Part shown: in pieces, positions 41,416 to 50,633 of the stretch
How the letters are laid out: each line of letters opens with the position of its first letter
Position numbering within the stretch: position 1 is the stretch's first letter
Notes under the pieces: model-generated
Database searches by the model: none
Told to the model about the DNA's origin: nothing
Seen by the model: the letters and a program-made list of their open reading frames with translations, nothing else
Translations under genes and position numbers: made by a program
Assembly (NCBI RefSeq): GCF_000702665.1
Contig: NZ_JNJA01000020.1
Coordinates: forward strand, 1-64,000
Direction of reading: 5' to 3'
Length of the DNA: 64,000 nt
From: Solidesulfovibrio alcoholivorans DSM 5433
GTDB lineage: Bacteria > Desulfobacterota > Desulfovibrionia > Desulfovibrionales > Desulfovibrionaceae

Positions 41416-43092
41416 ATGCTCGCGGTTCGCACGGCTTTTTTCGTCATTTTGGCTTGCTCCCTCGCCTTTTGGGGTTGCGAAGGCCCGTCCGGCAAGGCGG
41501 ATGACAGCAAAAAGGGCGACAACGCGCCCGCGGCCCGGGTGAGCCAGGCTTCCGTCGGCGAACCCGTGCCCGGCGGACGCATCGTCATGGCCGTCATCGG
41601 CGAACCTTCCAACCTCATTCCGCCGCTGGCCTCGGACTCCGCTTCCCACGAGGTGGCCGACCTGCTCTATGTCTCGCCGCTGCGCTACGACAAGGACATC
41701 AAGCTCGAATGCTTCGCCGCCGAGCGCTACGAGGTGCTCGAAGACGGCAAGCTGCTCAAATTCTGGCTGAAACCCGGCATCCGCTGGACGGACGGCGTGG
41801 AGCTCACGGCCGAGGACGTGGAATTCACCTACAAGCTCATGATCGACCCGAAAACGCCCACGGCCTATGCCGAGGACTACAAGGCCGTCACGCGCTTCAC
41901 GGTCACGGGCAAGTATTCCTTCGAGGTTCGCTACGACCGGCCCTTCGCGCGCGCCCTGGTCACCTGGGCCGGGTCGATCCTGCCCAAGCACCTCCTGGCC
42001 GGACAGGACCTCATGAACACCAAATACTCCCGCGAGCCTGTGGGCGCGGGGCCCTACACGCTCGAAAGCTGGGAGCCCGGGCGCAAGCTCGTGCTCGCCG
42101 TCAACAAGGACTACTTCGAAGGCCGGCCCTACATCGACCAGGTCGTCTACCGCATCATCCCCGACGCGGCCACGATGTTCCTGGAACTCAAGGCCGGCGG
42201 CATCGACATGATGGGGCTCACCCCCCAGCAGTACCTCTACCAGACGAACGGCCCGACCTGGGACGCCGACTGGCGCAAGTTCAAGTACCTTTCCTTCGCC
42301 TACACCTACCTGGGCTACAACCTCAAAAGCCCCTTTTTCAGCGACGTGCGCGTGCGCCGCGCCCTGGCCCACGCCGTCAACAAGGAAGACGTGGTCAAGG
42401 GCGCGCTCCTCGGGCTCGGCGTCCCGACCATCGGCCCCTACAAGCCGGGCACCTGGATGTATGACGAGAACATCCAGGACTACGCCTACGACCCGGTCCT
42501 GGCCAAAAAACTCCTGGCCGAGGCCGGCTGGGAGGACAGAAACGGCGACGGGGTGCTCGAAGACGCGAGCGGTCGCCCCTTCGCCTTCACCATCCTCACC
42601 AACCAGGGCAACGACCAGCGCATCAAAAGCGCGACCATCATCCAGAGCCAACTGGCGGCCATCGGCGTCAAGGTCGAGATACGCACCGTGGAATGGGCGT
42701 CGTTCATCAAGGAATTCGTGGACAAAGGCAATTTTGACGCACTGATCCTCGGCTGGACCATCACCCAGGACCCGGACGCCTTCGACGTGTGGCACAGCAG
42801 CCGTGCCGTGCCGGGCGGGCTCAACTTCGTGGGTTTTAAAAACGCCGAGGCCGACGCCCTGCTGGAACAGGGGCGGCACACCGTGGACCAGGCGCAGCGC
42901 AAGAAGATCTACGACGCCTTCCAGGAGATCCTGCACCGCGAACAGCCCTACCTGTTCCTCTACGCGCCATACTCCCTGCCCATCCTGTCCTCGCGCTTCC
43001 AGAACGTGGCCGCCGCCCCGGCCGGCATCACCTACAACTTCACCAAGTGGTGGGTGCCCCGGGACAAGCAGAAGTTTCGGCTGGAAAAATAG
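41416..43092 (+). CDS. Peptide/oligopeptide ABC transporter substrate-binding lipoprotein
   Basis: A 558-residue extracytoplasmic solute-binding protein of family 5 (OppA/DppA type). Signal peptide and lipobox LAFWGC place the lipid-modified cysteine near residue 21. The domain has WTDGVELTAEDVEFTYKLMI and PVGAGPYTLESWEPGRKLVL, as well as RRALAHAVNKEDVVKGALLG, all typical of SBP family 5. It ends with NFTKWWVPRDKQKFRLEK. AAGGAG lies 5 nt before ATG 41416. No permease or ATPase genes accompany it, so it must work with components encoded elsewhere. It is followed by rel after 67 bp. Confidence 0.92.
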   Translation: MLAVRTAFFVILACSLAFWGCEGPSGKADDSKKGDNAPAARVSQASVGEPVPGGRIVMAVIGEPSNLIPPLASDSASHEVADLLYVSPLRYDKDIKLECFAAERYEVLEDGKLLKFWLKPGIRWTDGVELTAEDVEFTYKLMIDPKTPTAYAEDYKAVTRFTVTGKYSFEVRYDRPFARALVTWAGSILPKHLLAGQDLMNTKYSREPVGAGPYTLESWEPGRKLVLAVNKDYFEGRPYIDQVVYRIIPDAATMFLELKAGGIDMMGLTPQQYLYQTNGPTWDADWRKFKYLSFAYTYLGYNLKSPFFSDVRVRRALAHAVNKEDVVKGALLGLGVPTIGPYKPGTWMYDENIQDYAYDPVLAKKLLAEAGWEDRNGDGVLEDASGRPFAFTILTNQGNDQRIKSATIIQSQLAAIGVKVEIRTVEWASFIKEFVDKGNFDALILGWTITQDPDAFDVWHSSRAVPGGLNFVGFKNAEADALLEQGRHTVDQAQRKKIYDAFQEILHREQPYLFLYAPYSLPILSSRFQNVAAAPAGITYNFTKWWVPRDKQKFRLEK

Positions 43093-43159
43093 TCCCCGCG
43101 ACCGTCCCGACACATCGCGAAACGCTCCCAACCCCCCGGTGAACGAGGCCGGGTCGGCC

Positions 43160-45376
43160 ATGATCCGCATCAACGAAATCCTGGACAAGACAGCCGTCTA
43201 CCTGACCGAACAAGAACAGGCGCTGCTCACCAAGGCCTACGTGTTCTCCGCCGCGGCCCACGCCGGACAGGTGCGCCTGTCCGGCGAGCCCTATCTGTCG
43301 CACCCGCTGGAAGCGGCCGGCATCCTGGCGGACATGCGCCTGGACGCGGCCAGCATCGCCTCGGGCCTGCTCCACGACACCGTGGAGGACACCAAGGCCA
43401 CCGTGGACGAGCTGGAAGAGCTCTTCGGCGAGGAAGTGGCCGACATCGTCGACGGCGTCACCAAAATCAGCCTCATCCCCTTCGAATCCAAGGAAGAGGC
43501 CCAGGCCGAGAACATCCGCAAGATGATCCTGGCCATGGCCAACGACATCCGCGTCGTCCTGGTCAAGCTGGCCGACCGCCTGCACAACATGCGCACGCTG
43601 GAGTTCCAGAAGCCGCAGAAGCAGGCGCTGATCGCCCAGGAAACCATGGACATCTACGCGCCCCTGGCCAACCGCCTGGGCCTGCACCGCATCAAGACCG
43701 AACTGGAAGACCTGAGCTTCAAGTACCTGAAGCCCGACGTCTACAACCAGATCAAGGCCGGGGTGGACCGCCACCACACCCTGGACGAGGCCTACATCGA
43801 GCGCGTCATCGGCCAGATCAAGGAGATGCTCGGCGAAAACCACATCCGCGCCCGCATTTTCGGCCGGCGAAAACATCTCTGGAGCGTCTTCAACAAGATG
43901 CGCGTCCAGGGATTGACCATCGACCAGGTCCACGACCTCGTGGCGTTTCGCGTCATCGTCGAAACTATTCGCGAATGCTACGCCGTGCTCGGTCTCGTGC
44001 ACTCCATCTGGAAACCCGTGCCCGGGCGCTTCAAAGACTATATTTCGATGCCCAAGGCCAACATGTACCAGAGCCTGCACACCACCGTCGTCGGCCCCGA
44101 CGGCGAGCGCATCGAAATCCAGATCCGCACCGTGGAAATGAACCGCCTCGCCGAAGAAGGTGTGGCCGCGCACTGGAAATACAAAGAACGCGAAAAAAGC
44201 AAGTTCAATCCCAAGGATGTCGAGCGCTTCACCTGGCTGCGCCAGATCATGGACTGGCAGCGCGAACTCAAGGACTCGCGCGAATTCGTGGCCAACCTGC
44301 GCTTCGATCTCTTCCAGGACGAGGTCTACGTCTTCACCCCCAAGGGCGAAGTCAAGGAACTGCCCGAAGGCGGCACGGCCGTGGACCTCGCCTTCCTCAT
44401 CCATACCGCCATTGGCGAACACTGCGCCGGGGCCAAGGTCAACGGCAAGCTCGTCCCCCTGGAAACGCCGCTCAAGAACGGCGACACCATCGAGATTATC
44501 ACCGACAAGAACCGCCACCCCAACCGGGACTGGCTCAAGTTCGTCAAGACCGCCAAGGCCCGTACCCGTATCAAACACTTCATCCGCACCGAGGAACGCG
44601 CCCGCTCCATCGTCCTCGGCCGCGAATTGCTGGAAAAACAAGGCCGCAAGGACGGCGTCAATATCCAGAAGGCCATCAAGGACGGCTCCATGCTCGCCCT
44701 GGCCCGGGAACTCTCCCTCCCCGGCGTCGAAGACGTCCTCTCTGCCGTGGGCTACTCGCGCGTCACCCCCAAAAAGGTCATCGGCCGTCTCCTGCCCAAA
44801 AAAGAGGGAGAGGAGGGCGACGTCCATCTCAAGGTGGAAGCGCCGGTGGCACCGGCCGACAGCGTCGCCGGCACGGGCAAGGGCAAGCCCGGCGAAGGCG
44901 TGCGCATCCAGGGCGTGGACAACGTGCTCGTGCGTCTGGCCCAATGCTGCAACCCCGTGCCCGGCGATCCCATCGTTGGCTACATCTCGCGCGGCCGCGG
45001 CGTAGTCGTGCATACCCACGACTGCCCCAACATCCCCAACCTCGAATCCGAACGCCTCATCCAGGTCAACTGGGAAGGCGAAAAAGAACATCCCTATCCG
45101 GCGGGGCTCTCCATCCTGGCCAAGAACCAGAAAGGCGTGCTCGGCAAAATCTCCCAACTGCTCGCGGAGGAAGGCGTCAATATCGACTCCGGCGCCATCC
45201 ACTCCAATATCGACGGCACCAGCCAACTCGTGTTCCGTATCGAAGTGCGCGACTCCAGCCACCTCTATCGCACCATCGACCGCTTGAGCCGCCTCGATGC
45301 CGTCATCGCCGTCAAACGCCGCGCCGTCACCGACGAACTCGGCGCAGGCCCCGACGCCGACGAGAACAGCGAATAG
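43160..45376 (+). CDS. rel: Bifunctional (p)ppGpp synthetase/hydrolase
   Basis: A 738-residue long RelA/SpoT homologue controlling the stringent response. The HD hydrolase domain is intact (HPLEAAGILADMRLDAASIA, LLHDTVEDTKAT, LVKLADRLHNMRTLE), so it can degrade (p)ppGpp. The synthetase domain carries RFKD in VPGRFKDYISMPKANMYQS, the RxKD form found in bifunctional Rel enzymes. TGS (VYVFTPKGEVKELPEGGTAV), a zinc-finger-like CCNPVPGDPIVGYISRGRG and a C-terminal ACT domain follow. ATG 43160 has GAGG about 11 nt upstream. No other synthetase is in the window; the DksA-like gene 1.4 kb downstream is a natural partner in function. Confidence 0.96.
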   Translation: MIRINEILDKTAVYLTEQEQALLTKAYVFSAAAHAGQVRLSGEPYLSHPLEAAGILADMRLDAASIASGLLHDTVEDTKATVDELEELFGEEVADIVDGVTKISLIPFESKEEAQAENIRKMILAMANDIRVVLVKLADRLHNMRTLEFQKPQKQALIAQETMDIYAPLANRLGLHRIKTELEDLSFKYLKPDVYNQIKAGVDRHHTLDEAYIERVIGQIKEMLGENHIRARIFGRRKHLWSVFNKMRVQGLTIDQVHDLVAFRVIVETIRECYAVLGLVHSIWKPVPGRFKDYISMPKANMYQSLHTTVVGPDGERIEIQIRTVEMNRLAEEGVAAHWKYKEREKSKFNPKDVERFTWLRQIMDWQRELKDSREFVANLRFDLFQDEVYVFTPKGEVKELPEGGTAVDLAFLIHTAIGEHCAGAKVNGKLVPLETPLKNGDTIEIITDKNRHPNRDWLKFVKTAKARTRIKHFIRTEERARSIVLGRELLEKQGRKDGVNIQKAIKDGSMLALARELSLPGVEDVLSAVGYSRVTPKKVIGRLLPKKEGEEGDVHLKVEAPVAPADSVAGTGKGKPGEGVRIQGVDNVLVRLAQCCNPVPGDPIVGYISRGRGVVVHTHDCPNIPNLESERLIQVNWEGEKEHPYPAGLSILAKNQKGVLGKISQLLAEEGVNIDSGAIHSNIDGTSQLVFRIEVRDSSHLYRTIDRLSRLDAVIAVKRRAVTDELGAGPDADENSE

Positions 45377-45406
45377 CAAACGGGAGGGGGAGGGCGCGGA
45401 GATACG

Positions 45407-45438
45407 CCGGCGGCTGGGCGCTCCGGCGGCTGGGCGCT
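45407..45438 (+). repeat. Tandem 16-bp repeat after rel
   Basis: CCGGCGGCTGGGCGCT occurs twice head to tail (45407-45422, 45423-45438). It is followed at about 45446-45472 by a GGGGGAGTCACTCCCCCC palindrome. It forms the left edge of the repeat-rich 45377-45784 interval, which holds no gene. Confidence 0.7.
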
Positions 45439-45629
45439 GCCCCAGACCCCGCGGGGGAGTCACTCCCCCCGGTCCCCTCCGTCCGGCGTGGTGGCGCGGG
45501 GGAGGCTGCGGGCACCGGGAGGTCCGGCGTTGACGGAACGAAGACGGGGCCGGAAATGCAGGGCGAATTGGAAGGAATTTTGTTTTGAAAGCTCGGAAAA
45601 GCAAAAGACCTTAAAGAGAATTTCTTAGC

Positions 45630-45760
45630 ATGCGGCGCTTCGCCGCGACCACAGATCCCGACGTCCCGCCTTCCGACCGCATCTTCACCCGCTTGCCAAT
45701 CCCCCGTCGGGGAGGTCCAGGAGGGAATCAGCCCCTCCTGGCCGCCGGAGGCATGCCTTG
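45630..45760 (+). repeat. Composite palindromic repeat, partial copy C
   Basis: It has GCGGCGCTTCGCCGC, GACCACAGATCCCGAC, CCCGCTTGCCAATCCCCCGT and GGGGAGGTCCAGGAGGGAAT in the same order and orientation as the right half of copy B (10765-10895). It ends CCTCCTGGCCGCCGGAGGCAT. It lies 25 bp past the stop of the 45785-46465 gene. The left half of the element is missing or strongly diverged. Confidence 0.75.
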
Positions 45761-45784
45761 GCCTTTTTCCCCTCCGCTCTCCGA

Positions 45785-46465
45785 CTATCCTCCGCCGGCT
45801 TGTTCGGCGACGAGGTAGCCGATGAGAGCGGCGCTCAGGATGGAGCCGGCCGAGCCGCCGGTTGTGGCCGAGGCCGAGGCGGCGGCGAATGCCGAGGAGG
45901 CGGTGGTGGTGATGGTTGGCGTGGTGATGTTGGAGGTATCCGCGCCAACCTGGGCGAGGGCGGTCTTGATGGATTCCGTGATGCTTGAGGCTTGTGTATT
46001 GAGGATATTCGCGCCGCTGGCGACGGCGCTGAGCCAGGCGCTGCCGGCGTTGGAAACCATAGATTTGATGTTGGCGGCGGCGTTGGAGACGGCGGTCTGG
46101 TTTGCTGTGGCCAGGTCGGCGAGGGTGGTGGATGTGGCTGAAGGCATGGTGATGCCTTCCAGCGTCGAATAAAGCGTGGTCATGGCCGCCTGCCGCCCCT
46201 TTTCGGTCGTGGCGGAGGCCATATTGGTATTGTATTGGGTCAGCGCGTCCATGTATTGGAACTGCACGCTGGTCTGAGCGTCTGTCGGCACCAGGCTCTT
46301 CATGGTGGCGTTGAAGTCCGCCTTGGCCGTGGCGATGTCCTTGCGACGCGTGGCCGAGGAGCTGGCCGCGTTTTCCGCGGCCGTGAGCTTGCCGCAGGCC
46401 AGGCTGTACTTGTAGGCCCAATTGACGACGTCATTGGTGTTGGGGGAAGTGATGGTCGTGGCCAT
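45785..46465 (-). CDS. Ala/Thr/Ser-rich protein of unknown function, sigma-54 promoted
   Basis: A 226-residue protein I cannot assign. It has no classical signal peptide (MATTITSPNTNDVVNWAYKY). Residues 20-170 are predicted helical with many Ala, Thr, Ser, Asn and Gln (SATRRKDIATAKADFNATMK, NAAANIKSMVSNAGSAWLSA). The last 40 residues are low-complexity ending in a hydrophobic SILSAALIGYLVAEQAGGG. There is one cysteine. Composition and helix pattern recall self-assembling or type-I/III secreted surface proteins, but this is only an impression. GGAGG precedes the ATG, and a good sigma-54 promoter lies about 65 bp upstream, so it is real and specifically regulated. Confidence 0.7.
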   Translation of the reverse strand: MATTITSPNTNDVVNWAYKYSLACGKLTAAENAASSSATRRKDIATAKADFNATMKSLVPTDAQTSVQFQYMDALTQYNTNMASATTEKGRQAAMTTLYSTLEGITMPSATSTTLADLATANQTAVSNAAANIKSMVSNAGSAWLSAVASGANILNTQASSITESIKTALAQVGADTSNITTPTITTTASSAFAAASASATTGGSAGSILSAALIGYLVAEQAGGG

Positions 46466-46528
46466 ACGCGCCTCCGGGCGGCAAGTTCAGCCGTAATCCC
46501 TGGGGGAAGTCCGCCGTGCAGGGGAAAA

Positions 46529-46544
46529 AGCAAGAAAGCTGCCA
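46529..46544 (-). promoter_or_regulatory. Sigma-54 promoter of the Ala/Thr/Ser-rich gene
   Basis: Read on the minus strand, TGGCAGCTTTCTTGCT has the invariant GG and GC 12 bp apart and the TTGCT -12 box. Transcription should begin near 46518, leaving a leader of about 53 nt before the ATG at 46465. No activator gene is adjacent. Confidence 0.7.
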
Positions 46545-46767
46545 GAAAGTCCGCTTGGTAACATGCTGAAACTATTGACTGCGCTTGGATGCGGGCCGGA
46601 AGATTTTGCCGCCGCCGGGTAACCGGCCGGCCAAAAACGCCGTCACGCACTCTCCACACGGCCGTCACCGTCGTTCCAAATCCATCGGGCAAACGGGTAA
46701 CGCTCGGTTTCCGGGAGAGTTCCCGATCCCGGGCTTTCGACAACCCTTCGCCGCGTGGAGAAACGCC

Positions 46768-47163
46768 ATGGGACATCTTGATGTGGATCGCTTCCGGCAG
46801 GTGTTGAGCGACATGCTTGAAACCCTCATCGGCCAGTCGCGCGACGCGCTGGACGTCATGTCGCAGGAAGTGGCGAGCTTCGCCGACGTCACGGACCGGG
46901 CCACGGCCGAGTCCGACCGGCATTTGGGCATCATCATGGGCGAGCGGGACCGGCAGCTCATTGCGGAGGTCCGTGAGGCCCTGGGCCGTGTCCGGGAAGG
47001 TGAGTACGGCATCTGTCAGGAATGCGGCGAGGAAATTGGCGAAGCGCGGCTTCGCGCCCAGCCTACGGCGACCTTGTGCGTGCATTGCAAGGCGCTGCTC
47101 GAGGACATGGGCCGGCCGTATCTGTCTCCTTCCCGCAGCGAAAGCGCGTTTCTGGAAGAGTAG
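46768..47163 (+). CDS. DksA/TraR-type zinc-finger protein
   Basis: A 131-residue member of the DksA/TraR family. The N-terminal coiled coil (about 5-80, ESDRHLGIIMGERDRQLIAE) is followed by the four-cysteine zinc finger CQECGEEIGEARLRAQPTAT and LCVHC. The coiled-coil tip lacks the DxxDxA motif of true DksA in its exact form (ADVTDRATAESD is close), so it may be a DksA paralogue. TGGAG lies 7 nt before the ATG. It binds the RNA polymerase secondary channel and would act with ppGpp made by the nearby Rel. The 300 bp upstream hold no other gene. Confidence 0.9.
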   Translation: MGHLDVDRFRQVLSDMLETLIGQSRDALDVMSQEVASFADVTDRATAESDRHLGIIMGERDRQLIAEVREALGRVREGEYGICQECGEEIGEARLRAQPTATLCVHCKALLEDMGRPYLSPSRSESAFLEE

Positions 47164-47231
47164 CGGCGTGCCGCTTCCGGGAAGGGGGCTGCCACCTTCC
47201 CGGAAGCGCCATCCCGCCATGGGGGCGGGGG

Positions 47232-48332
47232 TCAGCCGCTTGTCGCGTCGGCGAGTTGCAGCACGGCCAGGCAGCCGCCGTCGGGGCCTGGCGCAAGGCT
47301 GAGGCTGCCGCCGAGTTCCTCGGCGTCGCGTTTGGCGATGGCGAGCCCCATGCCCACGCCCACCGCTTTGGTGGTGAAGAACGGATCGAAGACGAAGGGC
47401 CGGATGTCCTCGGCTATGCCCGGCCCCTGATCCGTCACCGTGAAGCGCAGGCTCCCGTCCGCTTCGCGGCAACAGGATACGGCGACCGCCGCCTGCGGGT
47501 TGCCGCACGCCGCCAATGCCTCCAGGGCGTTGGCCAGGATTTCCGCCAGCGCCTCCACCGCCAGCGCCGCGTCGATGCGGGCGAGCCCCACGGACGACTC
47601 CAGGACGAAGGGCGCGTCGCAGCCCGTGCGCGCCCGCGCCGATTCCATGGCGCGCATGGCCAGGTCGCGGGGATCGGCCATGACCGGGGCGGCTTCGCGT
47701 TTCCTGGCGTAGGACGACACGGCCCGCACCACGGCTTCCAGGCGTTTCGCGCCGTCGAGGATCATGGACAGGGCGTCGCAGTCGGGGTCGCCTTCGGGAT
47801 GGCGGCGCAGCAGCCGCCCGGTGAAGCCGCCGATGACCATGAGCGGATTTCTGATCTGGTGGGCCACGGCCAGGGAGAAGCGGCCCAGGCTTTCGATGCG
47901 CTGCTGCTGGGCCGCGTGGATGCCGAGCAGCATGGCCTTTTCCCGTGCGTGCAGGGCGTAGATTTCCGTCATGTCGTCGATTTCGAACAGGATGCCGAAG
48001 ATCTTCTCGTTTTCGAGCAGCAGCGAGGCGGACAGCCGCAGATGGCGGTCCGTGCCGTCCGGGTGGCGGTAGCGGAAGGCGATGGGCTCGGGTTTGCGGC
48101 CATGTTTGATGGGCGCGGCCAGGAAGCGGGCCAGGAGCCGGGGCTTGTCCGTGCGGGCGATGATGGACCGGGCCGTGGCCTGCTCGGCGAGGGCTGCGGC
48201 GGTTTCGCCGAGCAGGTCCGAGGCGGCCTGGTTGGAGGCGTAGACCAGCCCCTTGATGTTGGCGATGACCACGCCGGCCGAAAAGCTGGCCAGCAGGTCG
48301 TGAAAATAGGTGGAGTGGGCGAAGGTCAGCAT
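47232..48332 (-). CDS. PAS-domain sensor histidine kinase
   Basis: A 366-residue soluble histidine kinase. A PAS domain occupies about 10-125 (LLASFSAGVVIANIKGLVYA, FRYRHPDGTDRHLRLSASLL). HisKA has FSLAVAHQIRNPLMVIGGFT (phospho-His near 160), and HATPase_c has EILANALEAL, DQGPGIAEDI and GVGMGLAIAKRDAEELGGSL. The domain order resembles NtrB-like kinases of sigma-54 circuits, but no response regulator is adjacent. GAGG lies 5 nt before the ATG. It is convergent with the DksA-like gene. Confidence 0.88.
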   Translation of the reverse strand: MLTFAHSTYFHDLLASFSAGVVIANIKGLVYASNQAASDLLGETAAALAEQATARSIIARTDKPRLLARFLAAPIKHGRKPEPIAFRYRHPDGTDRHLRLSASLLLENEKIFGILFEIDDMTEIYALHAREKAMLLGIHAAQQQRIESLGRFSLAVAHQIRNPLMVIGGFTGRLLRRHPEGDPDCDALSMILDGAKRLEAVVRAVSSYARKREAAPVMADPRDLAMRAMESARARTGCDAPFVLESSVGLARIDAALAVEALAEILANALEALAACGNPQAAVAVSCCREADGSLRFTVTDQGPGIAEDIRPFVFDPFFTTKAVGVGMGLAIAKRDAEELGGSLSLAPGPDGGCLAVLQLADATSG

Positions 48333-48531
48333 CTCGGCCTCGTTGGTTGGGGGGACGGCGCGGGCAGTATGGAAGGCGCGGGTTACGGGGCGGTGACGGC
48401 CGGGCCGGCGGGTTGGTCACGATTTTGTAGGCCGGTAGGGACAGTTTTGTCGCGGGGGAGCGCCACCGGTTGTACAGCCGGTTGAAATCCTGAGGCTATT
48501 TGAATGGATCAATTTATGCTTGCAGCAAAGC

Positions 48532-49485
48532 ATGGAAAACGTGACGACTCCTTATGGTCCATTGCCCGTGGCTGGGAAGCCGGACCTGTATCCGGACGGC
48601 GTCGTGAAGGCCATGTACGTGCGGGGGCCCGTGTCCCTGGAAACGTCCGTGGGCCGGCTCATGCCGCAGTACACCATCGACGATTCGCGGCGCATGCATC
48701 AGCCGCCTCTGACCTTCCATGCCAACGGCCGGGTGCGGTCGCTGCCGCTGGAAACGCGTACGGTGTTGGAAACGCCCCTCGGCCCGCTGCCTGCGGAACT
48801 CGTGACCTTTCACGACAGCGGCGGCGTGGCCCGGGTGTTTCCCCTTAACGGCAAGTTGTCCGGCTATTGGACCGAGGCCGACGAGGCCGGCCTGGCCGAG
48901 GTGCTGCGCCTGGAAACGCCGGTCGGCGTCGTGGCGGCCCGGTTCGTGGCCGTGGCCTTCGACACCGCAGGCGCACTGCGCAGCCTGACACTCTGGCCCG
49001 GCGAGGAAGTCACGGTGCGCACGCCCGTGGGCAACGCGCCCGTGCGGCTCGGGCTCAGTTTTCATTCGGGCGGGGCGCTGCGTTCCGTGGAGCCGGCGCG
49101 ACCCCTGGAAACGCCCACGCCGGTCGGGCGCGTCTGGGCGTTCGATCCCGACGCCGTGGGCATCAGCGGCGACGATAATTCCCTGCTTTTTTCACCGGAG
49201 GGTGTCGTGGAGCGCGTGGCCACGGTGCGCACGAGCCTGGCGGCGCGGCTGGCCGACGGTACGCGCCTGGAACTCGCCCCGCAGGTGCGCGAGAGCATCT
49301 GCGGCGACGGCGACCGGGAGGTGACGCCGCTGGTGCTGGAATTTTCCGAAGCCGCCGTCACCGCCCGTCACGGCAGCCTCGGCCGGCCCCATGCCGTTGT
49401 GCCGGTCGCCGGCTCCGCCTTCGAAACCAAACCCTTCCTGTCCGCCTTCGCCGTGGCGCTCACACCTAAACAATGTTCCATGTAG
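48532..49485 (+). CDS. Internally repeated beta-rich protein of unknown function
   Basis: A 317-residue protein that I do not recognise. It is built from at least five imperfect units, each opening with a LETPxG-like box: near 35 (LETSVGRL), 79 (LETPLGPLPAELVTF), 127 (LETPVGVVAARFV), 162 (VRTPVGNAPVRLGLSF) and 192 (LETPTPVGRVWAF). The unit then continues with an F-H-xx-G-xx-R-S strand pair (TFHANGRVRSLPL, SFHSGGALRSVEP). It has no signal peptide or membrane segment. This could be a beta-propeller or beta-solenoid. ATG 48532 is preferred over an upstream TTG at 48520; the ribosome site is poor. No neighbour suggests a role. Confidence 0.75.
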   Translation: MENVTTPYGPLPVAGKPDLYPDGVVKAMYVRGPVSLETSVGRLMPQYTIDDSRRMHQPPLTFHANGRVRSLPLETRTVLETPLGPLPAELVTFHDSGGVARVFPLNGKLSGYWTEADEAGLAEVLRLETPVGVVAARFVAVAFDTAGALRSLTLWPGEEVTVRTPVGNAPVRLGLSFHSGGALRSVEPARPLETPTPVGRVWAFDPDAVGISGDDNSLLFSPEGVVERVATVRTSLAARLADGTRLELAPQVRESICGDGDREVTPLVLEFSEAAVTARHGSLGRPHAVVPVAGSAFETKPFLSAFAVALTPKQCSM

Positions 49486-49710
49486 GCCGGTTTCCCTTGA
49501 CGCCTCCCCCTTGCATGCTGATATTGCTATTGAACCGAAGTCTGTTGCGTGCGGGATTCCCCCTGCGGGAATCTGCCGCGCATCCTGCGCCGGCCGGCTG
49601 ATCGTCCGCCGGAGCCGCAAGCACGCCGCGCGACATTGTGGCGCAACAGGACGGGAGGTTTCCCCGGTCAGGCAGAAAAACGGCCGGGGCTGCACACAAG
49701 GAGGATTGTC

Positions 49711-50625
49711 GTGCGCAAGGCCACCGGGTTACTGATGGCTCTTTTCGTTCTGGTTTTCCTGTCCGTGGGCGACGTTTCCGCCAAGCGCCTGGGCGGCGGC
49801 GGTTCCATCGGGAACCGCAATTCCTTTTCCACCACCACGCGTCCGAGCACGGGCGCGCCGTCCGGCGCTTTCGGGACGCAACAGCAGGCCCCGCGGCAAA
49901 ATCCCACGGCCGCGACCAACCCCGGCGGCGGCATGTTCTCCCGCCCCGGTTTCGGCGGCATGCTCGGCGGGCTGCTCGTGGGCGGCATGCTCGGTTCCAT
50001 GCTCTTCGGCGGCGGGCACGGCTGGGGCGGCCCGAGCCTGCTCGATATCCTGCTGATCGGCGGCGGGCTCTTCCTGCTCATGCGGTTTTTGCGTTCCCGC
50101 CGCGCGGCCACGCAAAGCGGTCCGACCATGGCCCGTACCCACGAGGCCGAGCCGTTGCGGGAAGCCTCTCCCATGCGCGACGCCGCCGCCAGCGGCTGGA
50201 GCAATCTGGGGGCCGCGCCCGGGGAAGCGCCTGCCGGGCCGCAGGTGCCGCCTGGCTTCGACGCCGAGGATTTCCTGGCCGGGGCCAAGACGCTCTTCGC
50301 CCGGTTGCAGCGCTCCTGGAGCGCCAGGGATATAAAGGATATCGAGACGTTCGCCACGCCGGCCTTCATGGAGGACGTGCGCAAGCAGGCGGCCGAGGAT
50401 CCGACTCCGACGGCGACGGACGTGCTGCTCGTCAACGCGCAAGTGCTGGAAGTCCGCCAGCAAGGCCCGGCCACCATCGCCTCGGCCTACTTCGACACGC
50501 TCCTGCGCGAAGACCCGAAAGCCTCCCAACCCGAACAGGTGCGCGAGGTCTGGCATTTCGTGCGCCGCGACGACGTGCCGGGAGACCGCTGGAAACTCGA
50601 TGCCATCCAGCAGTTAGAGGGGTAA
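49711..50625 (+). CDS. Tim44-like domain membrane protein
   Basis: A 304-residue protein with a signal/anchor segment (3-23), a Gly/Ser/Thr-rich periplasmic linker (RLGGGGSIGNRNSFSTTTRP) and a Gly-rich hydrophobic region (about 85-130, GFGGMLGGLLVGGMLGSMLF). The C-terminal Tim44-like domain (about 185-303) contains FLAGAKTLFARLQRSWSARD, DIETFATPAFMEDVRKQA and VWHFVRRDD. Bacterial Tim44-like proteins are membrane-bound, with no known import role. The start is GTG 49711 with AAGGAGG 7 nt before it. A palindromic repeat and a terminator follow. Confidence 0.85.
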   Translation: MRKATGLLMALFVLVFLSVGDVSAKRLGGGGSIGNRNSFSTTTRPSTGAPSGAFGTQQQAPRQNPTAATNPGGGMFSRPGFGGMLGGLLVGGMLGSMLFGGGHGWGGPSLLDILLIGGGLFLLMRFLRSRRAATQSGPTMARTHEAEPLREASPMRDAAASGWSNLGAAPGEAPAGPQVPPGFDAEDFLAGAKTLFARLQRSWSARDIKDIETFATPAFMEDVRKQAAEDPTPTATDVLLVNAQVLEVRQQGPATIASAYFDTLLREDPKASQPEQVREVWHFVRRDDVPGDRWKLDAIQQLEG

Positions 50626-50633
50626 TTAAGAAA

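Noticed and set aside
43040..45604. An 854-codon minus-strand frame opposite rel
   Set aside because: Antisense to the highly conserved rel gene. Low-complexity Val/Asp/Gly composition and no start signal.
46642..46735. GTCACGCAC followed later by GGGCAAAC, recalling a cyclic-di-GMP (GEMM) riboswitch before the DksA-like gene
   Set aside because: In GEMM-I the two motifs are adjacent. Here they lie about 45 bases apart with no matching tetraloop receptor, so it is a chance similarity.
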